Source: Arthrobacter rhizophilus
GTDB taxonomy: Bacteria > Actinomycetota > Actinomycetes > Actinomycetales > Micrococcaceae
Length of the DNA stretch: 64,000 nt
Reading direction: 5' to 3'
NCBI RefSeq assembly: GCF_026241105.1
Contig: NZ_JAPFFT010000002.1
Coordinates: forward strand, 248,001-312,000
Shown: positions 1-8,491 of the stretch, piece after piece
Numbering within the stretch: the first letter of the stretch is position 1
Layout: every line of letters starts with the position of its first letter
Translations under genes and position numbers: made by a program
The notes under the pieces: model-generated
The model's database searches: none
What the model was told of the DNA's origin: nothing
What the model saw: only the letters and a program-made list of their open reading frames with translations

Positions 1-928
1 TGGTGGCGCCTTCTTCGCAGATGGCGCGCTTGGTGACCAGGTTGTACACGTTGGTGGACCAGTTCTGGATGGTCGTGTAACGGACGCGGGCGCCCTTCTT
101 CACGATGATTTCCACTACTGCGGAGTGCAGCGAGTCCGAAGTGTAGATCGGAGCAGTGCAGCCTTCGATGTAGTGGACGTAAGAGTCCTCGTCCGCAATG
201 ATCAGGGTGCGCTCGAACTGGCCCATGTTTTCCGTGTTGATGCGGAAGTAGGCCTGGAGCGGAATGTCCACGTGGACGCCCTTGGGGACGTACACGAAGG
301 AACCGCCGGACCACACGGCCGTGTTCAGCGAAGCGAACTTGTTGTCGCCCACGGGAATGATGGTGCCGAAGTACTCCTGGAAGATCTCCGGGTGCTCGCG
401 AAGCGCGGTGTCGGTGTCAAGGAAGATGACGCCCTGCTGCTCCAGGTCCTCACGGATCTGGTGGTACACCACCTCGGACTCGTACTGCGCGGCCACGCCG
501 GACACGAGGCGGCTGCGCTCAGCTTCCGGGATACCCAGCTTCTCGTAGGTGTTGCGGATGTCCTCGGGGAGGTCTTCCCACGTGGCAGCCTGCTTCTCCG
601 TGGAGCGTACGAAGTACTTGATGTTGTCGAAGTCGATGCCCGAGAGGTCCGCACCCCATGTGGGCATGGGCTTGCGGTCGAAGTACTTCAAGCCCTTCAG
701 GCGCAGGTCCAGCATCCATTGCGGCTCGCTCTTCTTGGCCGAAATGTCGCGGACTACCTCTTCGTTGAGACCACGGCGTGCGTTGGCGCCGACGTCGTTC
801 TTGTCAGCCCATCCGTACTCGTAGTTACCAATACCGTGCAGCTCGGGATTCTTCTCCAGAATCTCCGAGATCACAGCACCGTCAGCTAGCGCTTTCTCTG
901 CTGTTCCTTCAGCTAATTGACCCGTCAT
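1..928 (-). CDS. sufB: Fe-S cluster assembly protein SufB (partial, 3' end outside window)
   Basis: SufB is the scaffold subunit of the SufBC2D complex that builds Fe-S clusters in the cytosol. The minus-strand frame starts at an ATG at 928, after an AAAGG ribosome site, and stays open to the window edge, giving about 309 residues. Readable SufB landmarks include [20 protein letters not shown] near the N-terminus, [40 protein letters not shown] and [24 protein letters not shown] sequence (here [17 protein letters not shown]). It lies 11 bases downstream of sufR on the same strand, so the two are probably co-transcribed and the operon continues off the left edge, where sufD, sufC and sufS would be expected. 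Identity is very secure; the C-terminus cannot be seen. Confidence 0.96.
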   Translation of the reverse strand, partial: MTGQLAEGTAEKALADGAVISEILEKNPELHGIGNYEYGWADKNDVGANARRGLNEEVVRDISAKKSEPQWMLDLRLKGLKYFDRKPMPTWGADLSGIDFDNIKYFVRSTEKQAATWEDLPEDIRNTYEKLGIPEAERSRLVSGVAAQYESEVVYHQIREDLEQQGVIFLDTDTALREHPEIFQEYFGTIIPVGDNKFASLNTAVWSGGSFVYVPKGVHVDIPLQAYFRINTENMGQFERTLIIADEDSYVHYIEGCTAPIYTSDSLHSAVVEIIVKKGARVRYTTIQNWSTNVYNLVTKRAICEEGAT

Positions 929-939
929 CACGGCCTTTC

Positions 940-1734
940 TTACTGATAGTTGGATTCGACATGGGGCGTGGCCCGCAGCTTGGGAAACCCGAGGGCCTCC
1001 TTAGCGGCTGGCCTGCCGGTAGGAATGTGGGTTGTGCAGACGTGTCCGCCCTGCGCGAGGGTGGAGAGCCTGCGGACATCGACGCCGACCAAACGGGAAA
1101 ACAGTTCAGTCTCCGTGTCGCAAAAAACGGGAAATTCGGCGGCGAGTTGCTGGATGGGGCAGTGTCCCTGGCATAACTGGACACTGGAGAGAGAAGCCGG
1201 CAGGGGTGCCTTGGTCTCAACCGAGGCAGCCGATGCAACGTAGCCGTCCCGGCTTAGCGCCTTGGACAGCGCCAAAGCACGCGCTGCGATATCGGATCCT
1301 GCGCGCTCAACTTCGGGAGCGTAGCGCAGTTCCATCTCGGCAAAGCGCTCTACCGCGTAGTCCCTGACAGCCTGTTCGCCCGCAAGGTCCCGCAGGCGCC
1401 GCAGCGCGGAACTGGCAATATTAAGGTAGTCATCTCCGAGCTTCGACTGGCCCTGGGAGCTGAGGACATAGCGACGGGCGGGGCGGCCCGCGCCAGCCCC
1501 TGCCTTCGCGACGCGTTTCACCTCGATGACCCCGGCGCGCTGAAGGTGGTCCAGGTGCCGGCGGACAGCCGCGGGGGTGAAACCCAACATGTCGCCGAGT
1601 TCGGCCGCGCTGACGGGGCCGTGCTCCAACACTGCGTTGAGAACACGGTCTCTGGTGCGGTCTTCCGCATCAGCCACACCTACGGCGGTGTCGCCGGGCA
1701 TAGGCATGACTGTGCTTTGTCGCATTGCAGGCAC
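940..1734 (-). CDS. sufR: SufR-type Fe-S sensing transcriptional regulator of the suf operon
   Basis: A DNA-binding repressor expected to control suf genes according to Fe-S status. The N-terminal winged helix reads [42 protein letters not shown], an ArsR/DeoR-like HTH. The C-terminal half carries clustered cysteines: C-x3-C in [11 protein letters not shown], then FCDTE 12 residues on, and GGHVCTTH, which are plausible [4Fe-4S] or [2Fe-2S] ligands as in cyanobacterial and mycobacterial SufR. A frame extends upstream to 1836, but the promoter at 1778-1805 excludes that start. I choose GTG at 1734 (264 aa) because AGGAG lies 10 bases before it; ATG 1725 or ATG 1752 are alternatives. It is immediately upstream of sufB and divergent from an ABC transporter. 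Confidence 0.9.
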   Translation of the reverse strand: MPAMRQSTVMPMPGDTAVGVADAEDRTRDRVLNAVLEHGPVSAAELGDMLGFTPAAVRRHLDHLQRAGVIEVKRVAKAGAGAGRPARRYVLSSQGQSKLGDDYLNIASSALRRLRDLAGEQAVRDYAVERFAEMELRYAPEVERAGSDIAARALALSKALSRDGYVASAASVETKAPLPASLSSVQLCQGHCPIQQLAAEFPVFCDTETELFSRLVGVDVRRLSTLAQGGHVCTTHIPTGRPAAKEALGFPKLRATPHVESNYQ

Positions 1735-1777
1735 AGAAACAGAACTCCTCATGGAATACACAACACAATCATGTCGT

Positions 1778-1805
1778 AATTTAGTCCACGCATCCAGTAA
1801 GGCAA
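1778..1805 (-). promoter_or_regulatory. Promoter of sufR-sufB
   Basis: On the minus strand a -35 TTGCCT (1800-1805) is followed after 16 bases by a -10 TAAATT (1778-1783). The predicted transcription start is near 1771, giving a leader of about 37 bases that contains the AGGAG used for the GTG at 1734. SufR would be expected to bind here; I see direct repeats of CACAA at 1760-1768 but no clean dyad. Confidence 0.6.
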
Positions 1806-1851
1806 GGCTGGCCTGCGAGACCCTCGCCCGCGGCACCCCTACTACTTCACG

Positions 1852-1866
1852 TAGAATACTTTGGTG
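1852..1866 (+). promoter_or_regulatory. Leaderless promoter of the ABC transporter operon
   Basis: A -10 hexamer TAGAAT (1852-1857) is followed by six bases and then GTG at 1864. This spacing places the transcription start at the first base of the start codon, so the mRNA is predicted to be leaderless. No convincing -35 or ribosome site is present. Confidence 0.6.
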
Positions 1867-2829
1867 CGATCCCCCGAATCCCCTGTCCTCACCATCGATG
1901 GACTCATCAAGGACGTCGGCCCGCTGGCTTCCCTTGACGGCAAGATGCTCCGGGTGGTCAGCGGACTGTCAATGTTTGCAGAACGCGGCCAGATCACTGC
2001 GTTGCTGGGCGCCAATGGCGCGGGCAAAACAACCACCCTCGAATGTGCGCAAGGCCTTCAAAAGCGTACGGGCGGCCGCATCGATCTGCTTGGCGAGGAC
2101 CCGGACACTGCCGGAGCGAACCTTCGTTCGCGCGTGGGCGTGATGCTGCAGGACGGGGGCCTGCCGCCGTCGGCCCGCCCCATCCCCTTGCTCCGGCACA
2201 TTGCCGGCATGTACCAAAGCCCCCTTCCCTTGGACGGCATCATAGAACGGCTGGGCATCGACACCTTCAGCCGCACCGGCGTCCGCCGCCTGTCCGGAGG
2301 ACAGAAGCAACGGCTGTCTCTTGCAGCGGCCCTGATCGGCAATCCCGAAGTCCTGTTCCTCGACGAGCCCAGCGCGGGACTGGATCCGCAGTCCCGCCAA
2401 GTCGTGTTTGAACTCATCGCCGAACTGCGGGATGCGGGCATGGGCATCATCCTCACCACACACCTCATGGACGATGCCCAGAGGCTTGCGGACTACGTGT
2501 ACATCATCGACGCCGGACGCAACGTTGCGGAGGGCACCGTCGCCGACTTGCTAAGCCACGGCCACGAAGCCATGGACGGGGTCACCGAACGCACACTTTT
2601 CTTTGATGCTCCCGCCGGTCTCGACATTGCAGCGGCCATCGGTAACGAACTGACCATCACTGAAAGCAGGGCCGGCAGTTACGCGATCGCCGGAACGCTC
2701 ACTCCGGAACACCTGGCGAAACTCACGGCCTGGTGGGCGGAAAAGGGCATCATGCCGGCGTCCCTTCGCTTGGAGGCGCGCAGTTTGGAAGACGTTTTCC
2801 TGGACATATCCGGAAGGGACATCCGATGA
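1864..2829 (+). CDS. ABC transporter ATP-binding protein
   Basis: Nucleotide-binding subunit of an ABC-2 type transporter, 321 aa. Motifs are Walker A GANGAGKT (residues 49-56), signature LSGGQ (143-147), Walker B VLFLDEP (163-169), then the switch region LTTHLMDDAQRLADYVYIID. A C-terminal extension of about 100 residues follows the ATPase domain, as in drug or polymer exporters of the DrrA/CcmA type. A TTG at 1861 is in frame, but GTG 1864 is preferred because a TANNNT box sits exactly six bases before it. The next gene overlaps by four bases and is the permease. The same pair sits between sufR and ctaA in mycobacteria, as I recall; the substrate is unknown. Confidence 0.9.
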   Translation: MRSPESPVLTIDGLIKDVGPLASLDGKMLRVVSGLSMFAERGQITALLGANGAGKTTTLECAQGLQKRTGGRIDLLGEDPDTAGANLRSRVGVMLQDGGLPPSARPIPLLRHIAGMYQSPLPLDGIIERLGIDTFSRTGVRRLSGGQKQRLSLAAALIGNPEVLFLDEPSAGLDPQSRQVVFELIAELRDAGMGIILTTHLMDDAQRLADYVYIIDAGRNVAEGTVADLLSHGHEAMDGVTERTLFFDAPAGLDIAAAIGNELTITESRAGSYAIAGTLTPEHLAKLTAWWAEKGIMPASLRLEARSLEDVFLDISGRDIR

Positions 2830-3602
2830 CCGGCGGAACCCCCGTGCTCAACACACCCCATGCCGGACCGGCACCCTTGATGCGCAGGATCCTGCTGCAA
2901 GGCCGCTATGAAACCTTGACCATGATCCGGAACGGCGAACAGCTGATCCTCGCGGTGATCATGCCCTTGCTGGCATTGGTGGGACTGACCGTCACACCGC
3001 TGCTCGATGGCTTGGGCGCCAATCGGGTGGACATCGCGACCCCGGGCGTTCTCGCACTGTGTGCCATGTCCACGGCATTCACCGGCCAGGGCATTGCCAC
3101 CGGCTTCGACCGCCGCTACGGCGTGCTCCGCTTCCTCTCCACCACTCCCCTGGGCCGGACGGGCCTCATCGCTGGCAAGATCATCGCCGTCTTGGCCGTC
3201 CTGGTTCTCCAGGTCCTGGTGATCGGCGCCGTGGCCGCGTTACTGGGCTGGCATCCGCGTCCCGAAGGTTGGCTTCCCGGCCTGGGCCTGCTGGTCCTCG
3301 GTGCTGCAGCCTTCACTGCGCTCGGGCTCCTGGTTGCCGGAACCGTGCGGCCGGAGGCAACCCTCGCCATCACGAACCTGCTCTGGATTCTGCTGGGCGC
3401 CCTCGGCGGAATCGTGGTTCCTGCCGAGCGCTTGCCGGACCTGGCACAGAACATCGTGCACTTCCTGCCCTCGGGGGCCTTGGGGCAGTCGCTCCGGGAC
3501 GCTTTCCTGCATGGCAACGTTTCCTTGCCCTACGTCCTCGTGCTGTTGTTGTGGACGGTTGTTCCCGGGGCGGCCGCGGTCCGCTGGTTCAAGTGGAACT
3601 AG
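2826..3602 (+). CDS. ABC-2 type transporter permease
   Basis: Membrane subunit partnering the preceding ATPase, 258 aa. The start codon ATG at 2826 overlaps the ATPase stop in an ATGA, indicating translational coupling. Hydrophobic stretches predict six membrane segments: roughly residues 42-62, 73-90, 117-140, 150-172, 180-200 and 234-252. The sequence FDRRYGVLRFLSTTPLGR between segments 2 and 3 is typical of ABC-2 permeases, which have a short amphipathic link there. Position next to heme A synthase and the suf genes suggests a link with heme or cofactor export or envelope stress, but nothing in the sequence identifies the cargo. Confidence 0.88.
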   Translation: MTGGTPVLNTPHAGPAPLMRRILLQGRYETLTMIRNGEQLILAVIMPLLALVGLTVTPLLDGLGANRVDIATPGVLALCAMSTAFTGQGIATGFDRRYGVLRFLSTTPLGRTGLIAGKIIAVLAVLVLQVLVIGAVAALLGWHPRPEGWLPGLGLLVLGAAAFTALGLLVAGTVRPEATLAITNLLWILLGALGGIVVPAERLPDLAQNIVHFLPSGALGQSLRDAFLHGNVSLPYVLVLLLWTVVPGAAAVRWFKWN

Positions 3603-3656
3603 GCGTTATGGAACCGAACCGTCAGCGTGAATTGAGTACCGAGAATTGAGAAAACT

Positions 3657-4601
3657 GTGAGCACGGCTTCCCGCCTCCCGAGGTCCATCCAGCAGCTGAC
3701 CGCCAAGCTCCCCACGGAGGTCAATAGCACCATCCGCAGGCTGGCGATGTTGTCGCTGATCGGCCAGGTGGTCCTGGTGGTCACCGGCGGCGCGGTCCGG
3801 CTGACATCCTCAGGGCTCGGCTGCCCGACATGGCCGCGCTGTACCAGCGGTTCCCTTGTGAATACACCGGAGATGGGCATCCACGGCTTCATCGAATTCG
3901 GCAATCGTATGCTGACGTTCGCGCTGGCGGCCGTCGCCGTCCTGATGCTGGTGTACTTGTGGAACCTTCGCAAGGAACGTCGCGACCTTTTCCTGCTGGC
4001 CGTAGGCCTGCTCGCCAGCATTCCGGCACAGGCCGTCATCGGCGGCATCACCGTGCTGTCCAATCTGAACCCCTGGGTTGTCGGACTGCATTTCCTGGTT
4101 TCCATGGCCCTGGTTGTCTTCTCCACTCTGCTGGTCAACCGCGCCTATGGCCGTACCGGACGCTTCATGAACCGGCCGTTGGCACCGATTCCGGGCGCAA
4201 TGAGCCCCGTCATGACCGCCGTCGCGTTCTTCTCGGCAGTTGCCGTGTGCCTGGGCGTCGTAGTCACTGGCGCCGGCCCCCACGCTGGCGACGCCAACGC
4301 ACCGCGCAACGATCTCGACTGGGACCTCTTCTCGCATATCCACGCAGTGCCGGCGTACCTCATCACGGCAGGGGCCGTCTTCGCCGTCTACTTCGTCCTG
4401 CGCAAGGGAATCACCGGCCTGTTCCGCACGGCGACGTTCCTCCTGCTCGGCATGACAGTGCTTCAGGCAATCATCGGCTTCACGCAGTACTACAACGGCA
4501 TTCCCGCCCTCCTGGTAGGCGCCCACATGTTGGGCGCCGCCCTCCTGATGAGTGCGGCCACGAACGCGGCGGATGTGGCCCGGTTCAGCCCGAAGGGCTA
4601 A
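3657..4601 (+). CDS. ctaA: Heme A synthase (COX15/CtaA)
   Basis: Oxidises heme O to heme A for cytochrome aa3 oxidase, in the cytoplasmic membrane. The 314-residue protein has about eight membrane segments and the family signature AVRLTSSGLGCPTWPRC, with a cysteine pair in the first outside loop, followed by HGFIEFGNR carrying a likely heme-ligand histidine and its glutamate partner. A second His comes in GLHFLVSMALV, and the second half repeats the pattern with HIHAVPAYLIT and GAHMLGAALL. Start is GTG 3657, 54 bases after the ABC permease, with a weak GAGAAAA ribosome site. ctaB, the preceding step, lies convergently just downstream. Confidence 0.95.
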   Translation: MSTASRLPRSIQQLTAKLPTEVNSTIRRLAMLSLIGQVVLVVTGGAVRLTSSGLGCPTWPRCTSGSLVNTPEMGIHGFIEFGNRMLTFALAAVAVLMLVYLWNLRKERRDLFLLAVGLLASIPAQAVIGGITVLSNLNPWVVGLHFLVSMALVVFSTLLVNRAYGRTGRFMNRPLAPIPGAMSPVMTAVAFFSAVAVCLGVVVTGAGPHAGDANAPRNDLDWDLFSHIHAVPAYLITAGAVFAVYFVLRKGITGLFRTATFLLLGMTVLQAIIGFTQYYNGIPALLVGAHMLGAALLMSAATNAADVARFSPKG

Positions 4602-4640
4602 CCCCCGGGCGGTTGGTCGCCTGGCAGCTTGGCCAAAAGG

Positions 4641-4680
4641 AGGACCTTCCTTCACATCTGATGTGAAGGAAGGTCTTTCT
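4641..4680. terminator. Rho-independent terminator between convergent ctaA and ctaB
   Basis: A perfect 15-bp stem, GACCTTCCTTCACAT (4643-4657) with ATGTGAAGGAAGGTC (4661-4675), closes a three-base loop and is followed by TTTCTCTT on the plus strand and AAAA-rich sequence on the other side. It can terminate ctaA, and probably ctaB from the opposite direction. The remaining 160 bases to the ctaB stop hold a G/C-rich run with two copies of GGGGCGACCGGG (4809-4820, 4825-4836) and nothing else I recognise. Confidence 0.88.
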
Positions 4681-4840
4681 CTTGCCGCAAAAGGTGCAGG
4701 AGGGTTTCGGCTTTTGCCCTTAAAGGTGGGCGAGCGTTCGGGAAAGGGCGCCCATACGTGAGCGAGCGTCCTGCGACGACCGCGACCTCGACGACGGCGA
4801 CCGGCGGTGGGGCGACCGGGGGCCGGGGCGACCGGGTGCG

Positions 4841-5800
4841 TCAGCCGCCGATGATCGGGGAACCGATGAACGGGTCCACGGCGAGGGCAATGAAGAGCAG
4901 GGTCAGGTAGCTGATGGAGCCGTGGAAGACCTTCATGGCTCCCTTGTTCGATACGTCGCCACCCTGGGCCCGGTTATAAAGGGCATGGGATTCATACAGG
5001 AACCAGGCGCCCGCGAGGACGGCGGCGATGGTGTACACCCAGCCTGCGCGGCCAACCGGCACCAAAAGCAGCGAGCACACAACCATGGCCCACGCGTAGA
5101 GAACCACCTGGACGGACACCACCTTGGCGCCGGCGATGGCACCGAGCATGGGGACGTTGGCGTTGCGGTAGTCCTCGCCGTACCTCATGGACAGCGGCCA
5201 GTAGTGCGGAGGAGTCCACAGGAAGATCACCATGAAGAGCACGACGGCGGGCCACTCAACAGTGTTCGTCACCGCGGCCCAGGCGATAAGCACCGGGAAG
5301 CACCCTGCAGCTCCGCCCCACACGATGTTCTGCGCCGTCCGGCGCTTGAGGATCATCGTGTAGATGACAACATAGAAAACAATCGCACCAAGGCCAAGCC
5401 ATGCCGAAAGCGGGTTGGCCCCGAACCACAGGATGGCGATCGAGGCAGCCCCAAGGATCCAAGCGAAGACAAGCGCTTCGCGGGGAGTGACTTCGCCCGT
5501 TACAAGGGGCCGCTTTTCCGTGCGGTGCATCAGCTTGTCAATGTCACGGTCGATGTAACAGTTGAAGACCCCCGCACTGCCGGCGGCGAACGCGCCACCC
5601 ACCAGCGTGGCGACAATCAATCCGATGGAGGGGAAGCCGCGCTCGGCGAAGATCATGGTGGGCAGGGTGCTGACCAGCAGCAACTCGATCACGCGGGGCT
5701 TGGTCAGTGCCAGATACGCCTTGAACTTGCGGGATATTCCACGCTTCCCCGCAGCCGGGGAAGCCTTGAGGGGCGTATCTGTTGTGCTCACGTTGGCAGT
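4841..5800 (-). CDS. ctaB: Protoheme IX farnesyltransferase (heme O synthase)
   Basis: UbiA-family prenyltransferase that adds a farnesyl group to heme B, making heme O for cytochrome oxidase. The 319-residue membrane protein begins [21 protein letters not shown] and carries the first Asp-rich prenyl diphosphate site [20 protein letters not shown], then a second polar site in [25 protein letters not shown]. About nine membrane segments are expected. The open frame reaches 5848, but I place the start at GTG 5800, where the sequence becomes the usual [12 protein letters not shown]-terminus; no strong ribosome site marks either. It is transcribed divergently from tkt. Confidence 0.94.
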   Translation of the reverse strand, partial: TANVSTTDTPLKASPAAGKRGISRKFKAYLALTKPRVIELLLVSTLPTMIFAERGFPSIGLIVATLVGGAFAAGSAGVFNCYIDRDIDKLMHRTEKRPLVTGEVTPREALVFAWILGAASIAILWFGANPLSAWLGLGAIVFYVVIYTMILKRRTAQNIVWGGAAGCFPVLIAWAAVTNTVEWPAVVLFMVIFLWTPPHYWPLSMRYGEDYRNANVPMLGAIAGAKVVSVQVVLYAWAMVVCSLLLVPVGRAGWVYTIAAVLAGAWFLYESHALYNRAQGGDVSNKGAMKVFHGSISYLTLLFIALAVDPFIGSPIIGG

Positions 5801-5952
5801 CACTCTGTTCTTTGCTCTGGTGTTCTCGCAGCGGCGGCGCCAGTTCATCCGGGTACCTCAAAAACCGGGGCGCAGGTCCAAAAGTGGATTCAATGCGTGC
5901 TTTGGGCCCCGCTTTGGATGAAAGGCGCACTCGCCACTGGTGGCCTCCAAAT

Positions 5953-6013
5953 ATCATACCGTGGCCTGTCCGACGCCACGGCACCCGGAACTTTCCTTTG
6001 TTTCCGAAAGTTC
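5953..6013 (-). promoter_or_regulatory. Predicted ctaB promoter with two dyads
   Basis: A good -10 TATGAT (minus strand, 5953-5958) directly abuts an inverted repeat, CCGTGGC (5959-5965) with GCCACGG (5975-5981), which fills the -10/-35 spacer and -35 region. A second dyad, GAACTTTC (5988-5995) with GAAAGTTC (6006-6013), lies immediately upstream. Together they look like operator sites controlling ctaB. The predicted leader is about 145 bases. Confidence 0.5.
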
Positions 6014-6132
6014 ACCGGCACTTTGACGTCGCGGTGATTCATAAAACGGAATTTGCGTCCATTTTTTGAGATTCCCACCATTTGGGGCCCGGAACCGGGC
6101 TAAGCTGTCTGCAGATCAGCTCACGCAGGGTT

Positions 6133-6154
6133 TCTGAGAAAGCGTATTCTCAGA
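6133..6154 (+). promoter_or_regulatory. 22-bp operator-like dyad upstream of tkt
   Basis: Perfect eight-base arms TCTGAGAA and TTCTCAGA with the six-base spacer AGCGTA lie about 135 bases before the tkt start. No T tract follows, so a terminator is unlikely. It could bind a sugar-phosphate responsive regulator or form a leader hairpin. Confidence 0.4.
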
Positions 6155-6288
6155 TGTGCATGTCTGGATGATAGATCAACGTTTCAATGGTGAACGGCTG
6201 GTAGACACTTCGCAGCGGGCGCCATCCTGTGCCCGAGGCTTGCCACGTGCCGTCACCAGCCGTCAGCACAGAGAGGGGCTCGGTTTAC

Positions 6289-8433
6289 GTGCCACATTTG
6301 GAAGAGCAAGAACTGACTTGGACAAGCCTGGACCAGCGCGCCGTGGACACCGTCCGCGTTTTGGCCGCTGACGCCGTCGAGAAGGTCGGCAACGGTCACC
6401 CCGGCACGGCCATGAGCCTTGCACCGGCCGCCTACCTGCTGTTCCAGAAGCTGATGCGCCACGACCCGAAGCACCCGGACTGGATTGGTCGCGACCGTTT
6501 CGTCCTGTCCCCAGGGCACACATCGCTGACCCTGTACATCCAGCTGTTCCTTTCCGGCTACGGCCTGGAGCTGAAGGACCTCGATGCTCTGCGCACCTGG
6601 GGATCGCTGACCCCCGGCCACCCGGAATACAAGCACACTGCCGGCGTCGAGATCACCACCGGCCCGCTGGGCCAGGGACTCGCATCGTCGGTTGGTTTCG
6701 CTTACTCCCAGCGCCGGATGCGCGGCCTGTTCGACGCCGACACCCCCGCCGGCGAGAGCCCGTTCGACCACACCATCTGGGTCATTGCGTCCGACGGCGA
6801 CCTTCAGGAAGGTGTGACTTCGGAGGCTTCCTCCCTGGCCGGCCACCAGGAACTGGGCAACCTCGTGGTGGTCTACGACGAGAACCACATCTCCATCGAA
6901 GACGACACCAACGTCGCGTTCACCGAAGACGTACTCAAGCGCTACGAGGCCTACGGCTGGCACACCCAGCGCGTGGACTGGACCCGCCCCAGCGAAAACA
7001 ACCCGACCGGCGAATACGTCGAAGACGTCCAGGAGCTCTACGGCGCCCTGCTCGCCGCCAAGGCCGAGACGTCCAAGCCGTCCATCATTTCGCTGCGCAC
7101 CATCATCGGCTACCCGGCCCCCAAGAAGCAGAACACCGGCAAGATCCATGGTTCCGCTCTCGGTGCCGAGGAAGTCGCAGCACTGAAGGAAATCCTGGGC
7201 TTCGACCCCGAGCGTTCCTTCCAGGTTGACGATGACGTCCTGGCACACGCCCGGGCTGTCGTAGAACGCGGCGCAGCCACCCGCAGCGACTGGCAGGCAT
7301 CCTTCGAGGCATGGCAGACCGCCAACCCGGAGAACGCGGCACTGCTTGAGCGCATAGAGGCCAAGAAGCTTCCTGTCGAGCTCGACGCCGCGCTGCCGGT
7401 TTTCGAAGCAGGCAAGGAAGTCTCCACCCGCGCAGCTTCCGGCAAGGTCCTCAACGCCATCGGCCCGGTTCTTCCGGAACTATGGGGCGGTTCCGCCGAC
7501 CTCGCCGAATCCAACAACACCACCATCGAAGGTTCACCGTCCTTCATTCCGGCCTCGCGCTCAACCGGCGCATGGAAGGGAAACCCATACGGCCGGGTAT
7601 TGCACTTCGGTATCCGCGAGCACGCCGCCGCTTCGATCGTGAACGGCATTTCGCTGCACGGCCGGACCCGGGCATTCTCCGGCACGTTCCTGATCTTCAG
7701 TGACTACCAGCGCCCCGCCATCCGCCTCGGCGCCCTCATGGGTGTTCCGTCGCTGTACGTATGGACCCACGACTCGATCGGCCTGGGCGAAGACGGCCCC
7801 ACCCACCAGCCGGTGGAACAGCTGTCCACCCTCCGCGCCATCCCGGGCCTGGATGTCGTCCGTCCGGGCGATGCCAACGAGGTTGCCGCCGCCTGGAAGA
7901 CCATGCTGGAGAACCACGAGAACCCGGCCGGCATCGTGCTGACCCGCCAGAACATCCCGACCTACGCACGCGGCGAAGGCGTCGCTGAAGGTGACACCTT
8001 CGGCTCCACCGCAGGCGTTGCGAAGGGCGGCTACGTCCTGGCAGAGGCTTCGAATGACGGCGCCACGGTCCCGGCGGAGGTCATCCTGATCGGCACCGGT
8101 TCCGAAGTCCAGCTCGCCGTGAACGCCCGCGAAGCGCTCCAGGCCGAGGGCATCGCCACCCGCGTTGTCTCCATGCCGTGCGTCGAGTGGTTCAACAAGC
8201 AGGACGCCGCGTACCGCGAGTCCGTACTTCCGGCCGCCGTCAAGGCCCGTGTCTCGGTCGAAGCCGGCCTGGCACTGGGCTGGAAGGAATTCGTCGGCGA
8301 CGCCGGCCGCTCCATCAGCCTTGAGCACTTCGGCGCCTCGGCAGACTACAAGCGCCTCTTCAAGGAGTTCGGCATCACGGCAGAAGCAGTCGCCGCCGCC
8401 GCCAAGGACTCCCTCGCGGGTCTCGGTAGCTGA
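6289..8433 (+). CDS. tkt: Transketolase
   Basis: Thiamine diphosphate enzyme of the non-oxidative pentose phosphate pathway, transferring two-carbon ketol units between xylulose-5-P and aldose phosphates. At 714 aa it has the normal full length. Landmarks are GNGHPGTAMSLAP (substrate His), SPGHTSLTLYIQL, the ThDP/Mg motif ASDGDLQEGVTSEASSLAGH, and in the pyrimidine domain FGIREHAAASIVNGISLHG and THDSIGLGEDGPTHQPVEQL. The frame opens at 6229, but GTG 6289 (VPHLEEQELTWTSL) matches the family N-terminus, with GAGAGGGG about 12 bases upstream. First gene of the operon tkt-tal-pgi-zwf-opcA-pgl. Confidence 0.97.
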   Translation: MPHLEEQELTWTSLDQRAVDTVRVLAADAVEKVGNGHPGTAMSLAPAAYLLFQKLMRHDPKHPDWIGRDRFVLSPGHTSLTLYIQLFLSGYGLELKDLDALRTWGSLTPGHPEYKHTAGVEITTGPLGQGLASSVGFAYSQRRMRGLFDADTPAGESPFDHTIWVIASDGDLQEGVTSEASSLAGHQELGNLVVVYDENHISIEDDTNVAFTEDVLKRYEAYGWHTQRVDWTRPSENNPTGEYVEDVQELYGALLAAKAETSKPSIISLRTIIGYPAPKKQNTGKIHGSALGAEEVAALKEILGFDPERSFQVDDDVLAHARAVVERGAATRSDWQASFEAWQTANPENAALLERIEAKKLPVELDAALPVFEAGKEVSTRAASGKVLNAIGPVLPELWGGSADLAESNNTTIEGSPSFIPASRSTGAWKGNPYGRVLHFGIREHAAASIVNGISLHGRTRAFSGTFLIFSDYQRPAIRLGALMGVPSLYVWTHDSIGLGEDGPTHQPVEQLSTLRAIPGLDVVRPGDANEVAAAWKTMLENHENPAGIVLTRQNIPTYARGEGVAEGDTFGSTAGVAKGGYVLAEASNDGATVPAEVILIGTGSEVQLAVNAREALQAEGIATRVVSMPCVEWFNKQDAAYRESVLPAAVKARVSVEAGLALGWKEFVGDAGRSISLEHFGASADYKRLFKEFGITAEAVAAAAKDSLAGLGS

Positions 8434-8491
8434 AAACGCGCATGAGACGAATTCGACTGCAACGAATAGATTTTCAAGGAGATAAAAGAAA

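Larger units (their letters stand above)
5801..6288. other. 488-bp divergent intergenic region ctaB/tkt
   Basis: The longest non-coding stretch in the window. It contains the ctaB promoter and dyads (5953-6013), a possible tkt -10 (TAAGCT near 6101-6106), and a perfect inverted repeat TCTGAGAA (6133-6140) with TTCTCAGA (6147-6154) in the presumed tkt leader. Short open frames here have no recognisable sequence or ribosome sites, and I do not call them genes. Confidence 0.6.

Noticed and set aside
4770..4840. GCGACC-rich repeats after ctaB, considered as a small repeat array or CRISPR-like unit
   Set aside because: Only two 12-base copies and irregular spacing; no spacer pattern. Treated as simple G/C-rich sequence.
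5890..6081. A 63-codon minus-strand frame between ctaB and tkt
   Set aside because: It covers the predicted ctaB promoter and dyads, has no ribosome site and no recognisable sequence.
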